A stretch of DNA of 64,000 bases from Ursus arctos (GCF_023065955.2 NW_026623100.1:8716501-8780500), one strand, 5' to 3'; positions 40,491-52,504 are shown, numbered from the stretch's first letter. Numbers and translations: made by a program. Notes: a model not told the origin generated them from the sequence alone.

Positions 40491-41544
40491 ACTACGTCAC
40501 ACCAGAATTAGAAATGCAGGTGTATGACTGGACCACAAAACGGTCCACTGGGAACCTCGTTAACCGGGGATTCCAAAGGTCTCTCCATCAAACTGTTTCC
40601 TTTTTGAGTTCAAGGCCTGTGTTTCTGCACTTTCCCTCAAGAAAACAGCAAACAGTTCTGACACACAACGGCCACTCAGCACTCACCGGATTTACACGGG
40701 AATTCGCAGCCGAGAGTGGAACTGTGTCCAGGTTCAGAATACTTGATCAAACGATCCGAACAAACCAGGAAGTCCCTAACGCTTTGGAAACCTTGCCCAA
40801 CATTGCGCGTGCTTTCTGGAGACAATGAGGGTTTTGAGCTGAAGCTGAGCATTTCCAATCTCATCCAAAAAAAATAAATAAATAAAAATCATGTGAGTGA
40901 ATACTATTCCTATCAGGCCTCCAGGTGGCATTAGGGGAAGGGCCTCTCATGCTGTTATGAAACCTGCTAGAACTAGAGGCTTCGAAACGGATATCATCTT
41001 AGGATTGTGGTGCTTTTGTCCTGGTTTTTCCCAAGTGTTAAGAGGGATACTGCATTATTGCTGGTGTTCTGGCAAACGGATCTGGGTATTACCAGACGTT
41101 CTAGACCTGTTTCCCCCTCTGAGGTCAAGAGGGGGTGAGGGCTGGCCAGCAGCGTCACTACCCCAGATGTGTGCACCCCGGAGGCTCCCAAACAGGCAGC
41201 GTGGGGGTGTGGGCGCCCACAGCTCAAAGCAAACGGGGCGGGGGGAATGAGTGGCAAGACAGTGCATACGACCTGATTTATTTCTAAGAACTTTCAGCTG
41301 TGGTTTTATTGGACTGTCTCTGTCTGGTGACCCCTGAGGATGGTAACATTTCATCTGCTCAGGATTTCAAGGTAAGCAGTGCAGTAGAGGCTGGGCTGGG
41401 GCTGGGGGGCCGGGAGGTGACAGGAAGATGAGGACGGCAGAAGCAAACTCCCAGTGACTCCAAAGTTAAGCCTCAACACAGCGCTCAGTTGGGACTTGCC
41501 AGAGAGACTGAGCTGGTCCCTTCATGAAGGGATGTGCTTGTGGC

Positions 41545-41745
41545 CGGGGGAGTAAGGACAGAGTCTGAGGTTAGGAAGCCTGTATTTCACTTCCACTTCT
41601 GCCACGGGTTTGAGCTTCATGATGTTTGACAAGTTACGGAGCCTTAGCTTCCTCATCCGTAGAATGGGAATAACAGTGAAACATACCTCAAAGGAATGTT
41701 GAGATGACATGAGAGAATGCATAGAAAAGCCCTTAGCATCACAGG
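41545..41745 (+). mobile_element. MIR
   Basis: Contains CTTCCTCATCCGTAGAATGG and TTGAGATGACATGAGAGAAT; matches MIR order with moderate divergence. Confidence 0.65.
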
Positions 41746-42369
41746 GTCAGGGCACCCAGGAAGCAGTCCACGATGGCCGGCCACCACTGCTGACCTTTTC
41801 GTGACGCTAACGAGAGTACACCATCAATGTATTAAAGTGTCCTGCATTTTCACATACAAGTGACAATTAACACGCGTGCACACGTGCACATACACGAGAG
41901 CTTCTTTGTGTATTCTGTGGCTGATGCCCAAAATCACCCTGGAGCAGGGCAGGGCAGAAATCACTGCCTGGTGTTGCAGCTGAGAAAGTGGTAGCTGAGA
42001 GAGGGGAGGGTCTGCTGGAATTCACGAGCTGGGACAGGGCCACCGTCCGCCTCTTCACCCACTCCACAGAGACCTGCGAGGAGACCGAGAGGCCAAACAC
42101 CCAGAGGAAAGAACCAGAAGCCAGCCTGCCCATGAGAGAGGGCAGGAGGATTCCATTGTCATCTGGTCTGGACTAGTCTGTTCATCCACTTGTTACTTGG
42201 GACACACGGAGTTTGCCACCCTTGGAGGTTGTGGCGGAAGGTCTGAGAAGCACCGCTGTGGGGAGCCCTGTGTCCCAATGCCAAGGGAAGGGCATGCTGC
42301 TTCAGATTAAACGAGGTGTTATTTGAATGGTTGTCTGTTTAGATTTTTATTAGAGAACATTTTATTTTC

Positions 42370-42788
42370 CTTTTTTTAAAAAAAGATTTTATTTTATTTT
42401 ATTTTTTTAAAGATTTTATTTATTTATTCGACAGAGATAGAGACAGCCAGCGAGAGAGGGAACACAAGCAGGGGGAGTGGGAGAGGAAGAAGCAGGCTCA
42501 TAGCGGAGGAGCCTGATGTGGGGCTCGATCCCATAATGCCGGGATCACGCCCTGAGCCGAAGGCAGACGCTTAACCGCTGTGCCACCCAGGCGCCCCAAG
42601 ATTTTATTTTAGAGAGAGAGAGAGAGCATGAGTGGGGGGGGGGCAGAGGGAGAGGGAGAGAGAACTTCAAGCAGATTCTGCACTAAGCGCAGAGCCCCAC
42701 ATGGGGCTTTTTCCCAGGACCCTGAGATCATGACCTGAGCCGAAACCAAGAGTCAGACGCTCAACCGACTGCACCACCCAGGTGCCCT
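42370..42788 (-). mobile_element. Older Can-SINE interrupted by a younger one
   Basis: The outer, older SINE has its body at about 42598-42788 (head reading GGGCACCTGGGTGG on the minus strand) and the rest of its A-tail at about 42370-42396. The younger copy is inserted in that tail. The outer element contains a GAGAGAGAG and a G10 run. Confidence 0.82.
42383..42611 (-). mobile_element. Young Can-SINE inserted in another SINE's tail
   Basis: Direct repeats AAGATTTTATTTTA at 42383-42396 and 42598-42611 flank the young body (42397-42597). That body carries ATAATGCCGGGATCACGCCC and CAGACGCTTAACCGCTGTGC. Confidence 0.88.
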
Positions 42789-43217
42789 GAGAAAATTTCC
42801 AAACATGGAAAGGAAGAGGTGTATGATGAACTGCCAGTGCTGACTTTCCAGTTTCAACAATCCTCGCTGGCCCACCTGTGTCACCCATACCTGCGGCCAT
42901 CTCCCCTGCTCCCGGATTCTTCTTTAAGGAAATACTTGGGGAATTGACAAGCAGTGCAGACTCCCCGGTGCCCTGCAGATTCACGGCGGGCAGGTCTGGC
43001 GTGCCTGGGGATTTGCTGTTCTCATGCCTGCCACCCTTCCCCCCCAGCAGGTGGCACGGAAGGCAGACACCGAACTGGGGGACCTCTGAGGCTCCACCGT
43101 TTGCAAGTGGAGGATTCTACAAGTGACAATGAGGCAATAGGTTCTGTGAAGGGAAGCGGGCAAACCCTTCAGCTCTGCAGCTGTCTGAGAGCCTGTCACA
43201 GAGGACTCGGGGACCCG

Positions 43218-43218
<1 letters not shown>

Positions 43219-43264
<46 letters not shown>
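43219..43264 (+). repeat. (CA)23 microsatellite
   Basis: Uninterrupted CA run of 46 bp, about 0.9 kb on the intron 2 side of the start-codon exon. Confidence 0.95.
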
Positions 43265-43266
<2 letters not shown>

Positions 43267-43399
43267 GGCGGGAGCAGAAAGAGATGAGACTGGAGAAGAA
43301 GGCTCGTCCTCGGGCCTGAGCGGAGGCTTTTCCCGGAGAGTACACTCTATGCGGGGCCTGTCACCTGCAGTCTGTAGTTACCTACCAACCACCTCCATT

Positions 43400-43570
43400 C
43401 ACCTGTGTCCTCCTCACATCACCTTTATTTCCCCGAAGCCTAGCACAGTAACTGCCCCTGGGGCAGAATTATATAATGTTGAGAACATTCGACGGCTCTT
43501 TACGTTCAAACTATCAACTCCATGATTCCACACACAGTAGGTATTCAATAAATGCCCAGTGAAGGAATAA
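43400..43570 (+). mobile_element. L2 3' end
   Basis: Contains CCTAGCACAGTAACTGCCCC and ends CAGTAGGTATTCAATAAATG, the characteristic L2 end; an insertion of unrelated sequence lies between. Confidence 0.6.
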
Positions 43571-43639
43571 GCAAGGATAGGGTTATAACAGCTCTGATAC
43601 ACCAGCTACCAAGCTAGTATTTCTGGCCAACCCCTCAAC

Positions 43640-43835
43640 CGCACAAGGTATGGGATCTCCAAGTACAGATGAGGAAACTGAGGCAGGGTATATGGAAGCG
43701 CTTAGTGCACGAGGATGATTATTGCTATGTGCTCAGTGTGTGGGAAAGATGATTTATTGTCCAAAGCCAGGCAGCTCCCACTGTGGGGCCGGGACTTGGA
43801 CCCAGGTGTACCTGGCTCAGGCCGGGCCGCCTTAC
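43640..43835 (-). mobile_element. MIR, antisense
   Basis: The plus strand reads CAGATGAGGAAACTGAGGCA and GGGACTTGGACCCAGGTGTA, reverse of MIR. Confidence 0.6.
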
Positions 43836-44170
43836 GAAGCAGTGTCTGTGCTGGAAAAGCGGTAACCAGTGGCCTCCGAAAGGAGACCGAGGTCACCAGG
43901 GTTAATACACAAACATGTGAAAAAGAAAACCACTTGGCAAGTCCCAGACAATGAGGAACTTCAGGATAAGGAACAAAAGCGAGGGAGCTGGTCTACATTT
44001 CATTTTTCTTTGGTGGAGCGCTGCAGTATTTCAAGGACGGTGGCTACCAAGAGCACATCCCCCAGCGGCCTGTCTTGCTGGTGTTCTCACCCATGGTGAG
44101 CAAGGACAAGCATGCTGGAGCCTGGCAGACCACACAGAACGCGCCGAGGCAGGAAAGCCGCGCCTCTTAC

Positions 44171-44202
44171 CTCTTTGCCCTGTCTTTCTCATCTTCATCC
44201 AT
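44171..44202 (-). CDS. NPAS2: NPAS2 exon 2, coding part with start codon
   Basis: This short exon encodes MDEDEKDRAK and the first two bases of Arg11. The ATG is at 44202-44200. The donor is AAGAG|GTAAG (CTTAC on the plus strand at 44166-44170), phase 2, which matches exon 3 starting with the third base of the Arg codon. The start context is weak at -3 (C) but has G at +4. No in-frame stop lies between the exon's acceptor and the ATG, so the start rests on agreement with the known NPAS2 N terminus, not on an upstream stop. The acidic/basic leader precedes the DNA-binding basic region. It was identified by hand because it is too short for an ORF caller. Confidence 0.95.
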
Positions 44203-44224
44203 TAGATTTTCTATGCAGTTTTTC
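44203..44224 (-). other. NPAS2: NPAS2 exon 2, 5'UTR segment
   Basis: These 22 bases lie between the acceptor and the ATG. The acceptor AG is the CT at 44225-44226, preceded on the minus strand by a good pyrimidine tract (TCTGTTCTTTTTTTCAG). The presence of a splice acceptor directly upstream of the start codon shows that at least one non-coding 5' exon lies further upstream, beyond 64000 or unseen within 44225-64000. Confidence 0.88.
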
Positions 44225-44327
44225 CTGAAAAAAAGAACAGATGATTATAGTTCTGCTTCTAGACCTTTCTTACAGTTCTGTCTGGCTGTCATCGTTTTGT
44301 TCTTATCTAACCCACAAGCCTAAGTCC

Positions 44328-44622
44328 AGAGGTTCTCAAGCTTTTTCGTTCCAGCAAAACCCCTTTACGTTCTCAACAATTACTGAGGACACTGCAGAGC
44401 TCTCGTGTAAGTGGGTTCAAACTGAGAAATCTTAAATACGCAAGCACTCGTTCCATTAGGTGTCAGAGCCATGCAGTAATCAGAAGTCAAGGAGCTTCCA
44501 GAAACAGTCACTGTACATCACGAGAGTAAAAAAGCAAAATAATGTGTTAGTATTAGGAAAGTTGTTTTGACCTTCCAGACACCCCAGGGGTCCCCAGATC
44601 ACACTTTGACAACTGCTGTATA
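44328..44622 (+). mobile_element. hAT-Charlie element (MER1-type)
   Basis: Begins AGAGGTTCTCAAGCTTTTTC and ends CAGATCACACTTTGACAACT, imperfect inverted ends typical of this group. It lies about 100 bp upstream of the exon 2 acceptor region. Confidence 0.65.
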
Positions 44623-46134
44623 GACCCAGCTCAATGAAGTATCTGTGTATCTCAGACCTTAAACTTGCAAGGTGCCCAGGACATTGTAAAGCACAGACCC
44701 CATTTATATATCTGTTCATGCAAACACACAAATACCTCTTACAAGCAGCCAGGAAAAAACAGGGCCCTAAAATACTACAATCCACAGTCCTTCCTTTAAG
44801 GCATTTATACTTCCCTGGACAGTCAAGGCACACAGATGCAAGAAATTAAGTAACAATCCAGGAATGTTCTTGCAGCCCGAAGTCATCAGAGACTACCTCA
44901 CCGCCCAGAGCCTGCTCTCTCCCGGCGGCTGGCTGGGTGTCTTTAGCCCCACAGATCCGGGTTCCTCGGCCACACACAGGCCGGTGAGTCTCCGCGCCTC
45001 AGAGCCATGGCCCGGACCCCTTATTTCATTCACATTCTTTCCAGAGTCCCGCCTGTCTGGGGTGCGCCCCCTCCAGCCAGCCCTCTGAGCAGAAACGCTC
45101 TCAGGGTGTCCGTGAGGCCAGAGCCTGCAGGGGGAACGGGAGGTGAAGGCTGTGGTGGCCGAGTGGGCAGAGTGACTGGGATAAGGGTGGGGACTCCGGA
45201 AGAGCTGAGTCACCATTGCCCACATGCTTCTGTTCTCAGAGGGTCTGAAGTCAGAACTCCAAACCCAGCACTCTGCAGATGCACTAACCCTCTCGAAACT
45301 TCTTGTTGTAGATGTGTCTTAATGAGGCAAATGAACCTTTGTCTAAGATAATCTGGTTTTGTGATTTGGCTCTGATACGTGCACAGGGACGGTGTGAGCT
45401 GGACGAGGAGGGAAACATCTGCAGCTCCCCATGCTGACACTCAGTCTGTTTACACACATGCCCCATTCAGTCAACGGCAGCCATGTTTTAGTGATAGATT
45501 TGAGAGACACACCATTCGGCAGTTGAGGCTTGTATCATAATTAAAATGGGGTTACCACATCTGCAAGCAGGCATGTGCTTAATGTTTTCCAGATGGAATC
45601 TGTTCAAAGTTTTAAGACACGAAAAATGTGATGTCAAGTTATTTAGTGAGGCACTACCCCAGGTCTGTACTCCCAGGAAAGTGCTGGCTTCAGATGTGTC
45701 CAGGGCATGAGTGAGGACCCAGCCAAGCCAAGCCCTTCACCAGGTGCCCCCGGAAAGACCGTGGTCATTGGGGGGGAATGTGGGCTTCGTGCTGAGGTTC
45801 CGGAATCCTGGGATTACTGGGATGACTGGGGTTGCTTAGTCATAAATGAAAACTTACAAGTGACTAATAGCTGTTCTTTATCAACCACATCTTCTCTGTT
45901 TTGTATTTTTGGTCCTTAAACACTTCCTGAATCCATGAAGCCTTGATGACCTACACCTACTTTCTCTTCTTCCTTAGCGCTCCCGTTTCCTTGCCTGATT
46001 CTTGTTACTTGACGCTGTCTACGCTATTCTGCTCAACTGCACCTGTGTGAAGAGACGGCACGTAAGCCAGGTTCCCGGAAGCACCTGCCGCGGGAGCTCC
46101 ACACCCACTGAGCCTATTGTCTCCCAGGCCCTCC

Positions 46135-46336
46135 CCATGGTTTTGTCTTTAAGATTTTATTTATTTGAAAGAGAGAGAGAGAGTGAGCAAGCGTGAGTAG
46201 TGGGGGATGGTCAGAGGGAGAGGGAGAGGCAGACCTCCTGCTGAGCAGGGAGCCCAATTCCAGGAACCTGAGATCATGACCCCAGCCAAAGGCAGAGGCT
46301 TAACCCACTGAGCCACCCAGGGGCCCCTCCATGGTT
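46135..46336 (-). mobile_element. Can-SINE, older copy
   Basis: CCATGGTT at 46135-46142 and 46329-46336 is the probable target duplication. The body (46143-46328) has the minus-strand head GGGGCCCCTGGGTGG and a GA-rich tail side. Confidence 0.85.
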
Positions 46337-46339
46337 GGG

Positions 46340-46860
46340 TTTTTTTTTTTTTTTTAATACTAAAAAGACTGTGGTGAAATACACATTACATAAAATGTGT
46401 CACTTTCCAGCGCATAGTTCAGGGGGTTAAGTGCATTCGCACTGTTGTGCAACCATCACTACCATCTCCAGAACTCCTTTCTTCTTGCAAAATGGCAACT
46501 CTGTGTCCATCAATCACTAACTCCCCATTCCCTTTCCCCCAGGCCCTGCAGCCACCACTCTACTTTCTGTCTCTAGCATCTGACTTCTCAACGTCCCTCC
46601 TGTACATGGAGTCATACAGTATTTGTCCGTTTGTGGCAAGCTCATTTCAATCTTAGTGTAACATCCTTAAGGTTTATCACATTATGGTGTGTATGGTGGT
46701 TTTCTTCCTTTTTAAGGCTGAATAATATTCCACTACATGTTTATACCACCTTTTAATTATCTGGTCAACCATCCACGCACACCGAGCAGCTTCCAACTTT
46801 TGATTATCATGAGCAGTGCCGCTATGAACATGGCTACACCCCCACCCCCCTTGTATTTTT
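46340..46860 (-). mobile_element. L1M fragment, antisense
   Basis: The plus strand reads ACACATTACATAAAATGTGT, ATTCCACTACATGTTTATAC and GAGCAGTGCCGCTATGAACA, the reversed L1 3' part. Confidence 0.78.
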
Positions 46861-47093
46861 GAGCCATCCTCTTTTTTTTTTTTTTTTAAAGATTTTTTAT
46901 TTATTTACTCGACAGAGAGAGAGATAGCCAGCGAGAGAGGGAACACAAGCAGGGGGAGTGGGAGAGGAAGAAGCAGGCTCATAGTGGAGGAGCCTGATGT
47001 GGGGCTCGATCCCACAACGCCAGGATCACGCCCTGAGCCGAAGGCAGACGCTTAACCGCTGTGCCACCCAGGCGCCCCTCGAGCCATCCTCTT
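46861..47093 (-). mobile_element. Young Can-SINE with 13 bp target duplication
   Basis: GAGCCATCCTCTT occurs at 46861-46873 and 47081-47093, flanking a young SINE body (46874-47080) nearly identical to the copies at 27664 and 42397. Confidence 0.92.
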
Positions 47094-48039
47094 ATTTCAT
47101 GATGTGGAGGAGCTGGATGGGACCCAGAGGCACAAGAGGGGGGTCAAGGGGAAGAAAATCTTTTCTGCGAGGCCTGGTTAAAAGAACAGCAGAGAAGTTT
47201 GAGTTAAGCTTAAGAGAGTTTAAGTCAACTACTCAACTGCATAGTTTGCAATTTTTGCAAATTAAGGATTTTGAGCAGTGATCTTTTTTAGGACCACACA
47301 AAGCCAGGGAAGAGAAAATGGAGCTTAAGTGAAGGCAGAGAAGATTCTGTCTGGGGCTGAGAAAATTACTGTTGATGTGATTAACCCCCAGAGTGAACAA
47401 TGGAGGGAAGCTACAGAAGCTTTACTCAGGACAACCACACGTGCTAAGTGCGTTAGACATTTATGAGATCTATTGGTCAAAATCCCTACAGGAAACGGGC
47501 TTCATTACAGTGGTGTAGGTGGGGTCTAGGGGAACCTAGAGGGATGGTGCGGTTACATAGGGTTGGTATCAGACGAGCTGTTAACACCTCCGAGGGTGAA
47601 GGGACCAGAGCGAAACAGTTCCCAGACCTGGAAGGAGTGTGTCATACAGGGGAGGGGGCATTTGGTGGACTGGTGCATCCAGCCTGAAGAAACCTTTTCA
47701 TTAAGAGGAGAGTCAAGGGAATAAATACCTCACCTCACTCTCCGCCTGCCTCATCTCCCGCTGGTGTCTCCTATCGGCTACACCACCCAGAAGGCTGAGG
47801 CAGGGAGCCCATGATGTCCGCGGTGTGGGGGAACCCCGGGTGCAGAGGGAAGGGTGGAGAAGCATGAAGGGGAACAGGAAGGATGCCCAGCACGCCAGTA
47901 ATGTTCATTTCTGAGAGCTTCTTCCTGTTCTTGGTTTCTTGGATTTTCTAGAACACAAACTATCTGGAGTCTTTTAAAACCTTTCACATTTCCCCAAATT
48001 TGAAGGATAGGCATTTGCATCTAGGAACTAAACACTCAA

Positions 48040-48510
48040 GAAATAATAACATGATAATGATGAGAGGCTGAGGAAAAGAGAGCCCGGCAGAGAAGATCCT
48101 TGGAACTATTTAAGCCATAAAATCAGTAATGATAGATTGTAACCCACAGAAGAAACTATTCATGAGTCCCTACTGATACAAATAATTAAACAAATAAATA
48201 AAGCGCCATTGGTGGGGGGGGGGCAGATCTCCCTTACAGAAGAAGTTCAATTCATATATGTTGAAAGAATATAGGAAACAGAAAATCACCACGAGTACCC
48301 CACAGCACTAATTGTTGCAGGCCAGCTCCACTGATGGATGCTGAGATGAATATGCAGAAGTTTGAGAAGACTCAGGATATCTGCATAGCTTAAAGTATCT
48401 CCCTTGATATATTTATTAATTACAAAGGAGAATGGTAACTTTATAAGTGGAGAAGGTTGGCAGACACCACCTTCCCTAGGGGTCAAAATTAACAGCACCA
48501 GTGTAAGTTA
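48040..48510 (+). mobile_element. L1M 3'UTR fragment
   Basis: Contains GAGAATGGTAACTTTATAAG then TGGAGAAGGTTGGCAGACAC, an L1M 3' motif region. Confidence 0.6.
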
Positions 48511-48514
48511 TTCT

Positions 48515-50545
48515 CAAGTCTTTTGGTGGAAGTAACTGCTCATTCTCTTGGGTGTTTATACCTAGGAGTGTGATTGCTGTATCATAGGGTAGCCGTACGC
48601 TTAGGGTACTAAAAACTGCCAACTGTTTTCCAAAGTGACTGTACACTTTACATTTGTACCAGGAGCACATGAGAGTTCCAGAGGTTCCACATTCTTGCCA
48701 ACACTTGGTATTGGTTTCTTCTAGCCATTCTAGTTGGTGTGTTGTGGGATCTCATTGGGATTTGAATTTGCATTTTCCTTATGATTGGTGATGCTGAGTA
48801 TCTTTAATATGCTTATCGACCACGGAGATAGCTTCTTTGATGAGCGGTCTGATCAAATTTTTTTGCCTATCTTTTCTTCTCTTTCTTTCTTCTTAAAAAT
48901 TGGGCTGTTTGCCTTCCTTGTACTGATTTGTAGAATTTCTCTCTTCTGCATGGAGGACTTTGCTGGAGCTAGAGATCAATTTCTGAACACTTTCTCCTAG
49001 TCTGTGGCTGGCCTTTTCACTTTCTTCATGGTATCTTTTAAATTTGATAAAGTCCAGTTCATAAATTTTTAATTTCATGGTCAGTGATTTTTGTGTCCTC
49101 AGAAATCTTTGCCACCTCAATGTCATGAAGCATTATCCTGTTTTCTTCTAGAAGCTTTATCATTTTAGCTTTTACAATAAGATCTATAGTCCATTGCAAG
49201 TTAAATTTTATGTGAGGTATAAAATAGTGGTCAAGGATCATCTTTTTTTTCCCCCCTCCAATCTGGACATTCAGTTACTCCAGGATCATTTATTAAAAAA
49301 ACATTTCTTTCCCTATTGAATTGCATTGGCATTTTTGTCAAATGTCTCTTGCGATCGTATATGTATATTTACAGAATCTCTATTTGGGTCCATCTATCTA
49401 CAGGATTTCGGTAGCATGCAGACACACAGGATTTTTTTAAAAAAATTTAATTTTTTAGAACTATTTGGCCTTTACAGAAAATGCAAAGGCGTTACAAAGA
49501 GTTCGTACATACCCTGCATCCAGAATCCCTTATTATCGACACCCTACATTAGTATGGTACATTTGTCACAATTAATGAACTGCCACTGACACACCATTAC
49601 TAAATAAAGTCCATACTTTATTAATCTTTTCTTAGTTGTTACCTAATGCCCTTTTCCTGTCCCGAGATCTCATCTAGGACACCACATTACACTCACTCAC
49701 CGTATCCCCTTAGGCAACCCATAGATGTAATAGTTTCTCACATTCTCCTTGTTTTGGATGACCTTGACAATTTGGGGGAGTATTTGCAGAACGTCCCTCA
49801 ACTGGGGTTTGTCTGATGTTTTTCTCACAGTCAGACTGGGCCTATGGTTTTTTAGGAGGAAGCCCACAGTGGTAAAGTGCCATTCTTACTGCAGCATATC
49901 AAGGGAATTAACAGCATCTATCACCGTGACATTGGCCTTAAGCTCCTGGCTGAGGTAGTGCTAAACTTATCTTTAAACTGCACGTTAGCGACTTTACACA
50001 TAGTATATGCGATATTTTCCTTCAACTTTCAGATACCCCTTTTCCAGATGAAGAACTGCTAAATTTAAAGTGGTAGATCCAATTACGGATCTCAAAAAAG
50101 TACAATGAACATACTATCTTCTCTGTTCTTAGATTTTGATACATAATCACTGAACTTTGGTCAGACTGACAATTGGACCCGTTGCTTTCAACTTAGAGGC
50201 ACTTCACCTGGAAACACACTGAGTACATTATTTGAAGACAGCTAACCTGCTGTTTAGGGAAACTTATTCTGCTTCCCACTCTGTGGCATCTTGCATTTGT
50301 CTATCTTCAAGCCAGTTCTACGCGATCTTAGCTCCTCTGGCTTTATAGGGATTCTTGGTAGCAATGCGGTGTGAGCTTTCCAATTCTGTGCTTCTTATTT
50401 AAGATTCTTGGCTATTCTAGGTCTTTGCATTTCCTTGCAAATTTTGGAATTTACATTGTCAATTTCTATAAAAATGCCTGCTGCAACCTTGATTGGGATT
50501 GTGTTGAGTTGAGACTGTGTAGAATCTAATTTGGGAAAAACTGAA
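48515..50545 (-). mobile_element. L1M, antisense, with a second L1 3' end inside
   Basis: The outer L1 parts (48515-49425 and about 50340-50545) are reversed 3'/ORF2 sequence (GCCATTCTAGTTGGTGTGTT; CAATTTCTATAAAAATGCCT). The middle (about 49430-50020) is a different L1M 3'UTR, also antisense (GTCCCTCAACTGGGGTTTGT). This looks like an L1 nested in an L1. Confidence 0.65.
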
Positions 50546-50589
50546 GCTTAACCATCTTGAGGCCTCTGATCCCTGCACACGGCTTCTCT

Positions 50590-51020
50590 CTGCAAAGAGG
50601 TAACGGAGCGTATTCACTGAAGCACTAAGCAGTCCCTGAGCGCCAGGCAACCTGCAAAGCCCCTGCTCTCGTGGCTCCTAGAGGGTGGAGGGCAGGTAGA
50701 GGGGAGTGGGGGCGAGCCACAAGCAAGTAAACACTGTCAACTGCTGGTAACTTCTGTGGAGAAAACTAAAGGAGACTCGATGTGGGGGTGGGGGTAGGGA
50801 GTGCTGTCGTGGGCTGGAGTCTTGCTCTGGTGTTTTAGGGAGTCACATAAGTCCTCACTAATAAAACCACGTTTGAGCTGTGACCTGAGGGAAGTGAGCC
50901 ATGGGCATACATACCAGGCAGACTGGACAAAGTTTGGCTTTTGCTCTGAGGGAATGGGAAGGCACTGGAGGTTCTGATCAGAGAGGTGGGAGACAGCTCC
51001 CTGAGAGCACAGCTGCAGTT
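50590..51020 (-). mobile_element. L2, antisense
   Basis: The plus strand carries CCCCTGCTCTCGTGGCTCCT and TTTGAGCTGTGACCTGAGGG, the reversed L2 3' region. Confidence 0.6.
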
Positions 51021-51699
51021 CTAGAAAGAATTAAGTTTGTATATGTGAAAGTACCCAGCGCCAGCCTGGCCCACAGCAGACACTCGAAATCAATCAGGTC
51101 AGCTTCTTTGATGGCAAGGACGAGACATAATGCCATGAGACACACGCCACGATGTCCAGCCCTGCTCCTAACCAATACCGAGTGCTCAGTAAGGATCTGA
51201 GGAAAGAAGGAGAGAAGGAAGGGAGGGACAGACAGGCAGAGAGGAGGAAGGGAAGGTCAGAGCCAGAGCCAAACCCTATCTGAATTCGGGTGTGATTGCC
51301 TAACAGCGACTCCCACAGATCTCTCAATGATCGTGGTTAACCCAGAGTAACAGTACTCACGAAGTACATTTAACGTTACGACTATGTCCTGATGACTAAA
51401 AATTAAAACAAAAACTGCCGTGTGTGCAGGAGCTGTTAACTAAAGGTAACAGCCACGCGGACTCTTCAGGAGGCTCCAATGGCTCCCTGACCAACCCTCA
51501 GCGAGGGCGAAATTCTGGAAAGCTATCATCTCATTTCATCTCCATCCAGTTCTATGGGTAGAATGGGCTGGCTCTGGTTACCTCCCCTTACAAATCAGAA
51601 AGCACCACCCAGAACGGCTGGGTGACCTGCAGGCAGAGCCCACCCTGGGCTGTGTCTTCTTAGAACGGACTCAGGCACTTCACCCACAGCCTGCTGCGC

Positions 51700-51870
51700 A
51701 TGCGTGGGCTTCTGACTTCAGAGTCAGGCTGATTTAAATTTCAGTTCCAACCCACTTACCCTCTGACCTTGAGCAAGTCCCTTAAACTTCCTGAGTTTCT
51801 GTTTCCCTCGTTCCTAAAGTGAGGCTGACACCCACCAGGCAGAGATGGTGTGAGCCGTCAATGAGAAGTA
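51700..51870 (+). mobile_element. MIR
   Basis: Contains CTCTGACCTTGAGCAAGTCC and CTGAGTTTCTGTTTCCCTCG in MIR order. Confidence 0.65.
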
Positions 51871-52504
51871 TGTCCGCGTGCAGGGGTGCAATAGAGGGCC
51901 AGAGGGATGCCTGCAGCCGGGCCTCAGGGTGAGTCCTGTCCACCCCACGCCCGCCTCCCATAACTGTCCTAACCGTTACATTCCCACTGGGGGCCTGAGC
52001 CCCTGCTAAGGCAGATGACTCCAGGCTCGTCCTTTCTTCTTACTAGCCTTAAATTTCAATAAACACACTTTCCGCACAGCAGGAAGGTCACTGCAGGTGA
52101 GTGGAGCGCACAGACCTAACGTTTCCGAGAGGCGCTCCTGACCGGAGAAAGGAAGGACTGCATGGGTGGGAAGCGTATGTCACCAGCCAAGAGGCACCCA
52201 CAGATGGGTGCTCCTGCCCCGCCTCCAGAGACCACGTGTGGCTGCCCGCAAGCAGGGTGGTGGAGACCGCCAAGCAGGACGGGGTGGGTCAAGCACCTTG
52301 GGCCAGGCCCAGGAAGCAGCCCAGCTGCAGATTCTAAGCAAGCAAGGCCCGTGAGCACCGGCTGGGCTCGGGAAGTCCCCCCGCCCCCTGCTGCTGGAGG
52401 AGGCAGAGCTAGTGGGACATGCTGGGTCTCTGAGCTCCCGGGGCTAGCATCCACCTGTGGGAAGAGGAAAGGCCGTGGTGGCCTGGGGTCTCCAGGCCCA
52501 AGAT

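Larger units (their letters stand above)
39570..40830. promoter_or_regulatory. CpG-rich intragenic stretch, candidate regulatory element
   Basis: CpG dinucleotides are unusually frequent across this part of intron 2. By hand count, about 29 lie in 40071-40390 (19 of them in 40141-40320), close to the number expected without CpG loss, whereas most of the window is CpG-poor. A MIR overlaps part of it (40040-40215). No exon with good splice sites was recognised. It could be an alternative promoter, an enhancer or simply a slowly decaying GC-rich patch. Confidence 0.35.

Noticed and set aside
42954..43319. Frames with His-Thr or Cys-Val runs
   Set aside because: Translations of the (CA)n microsatellite; the same applies near 57152-57428.
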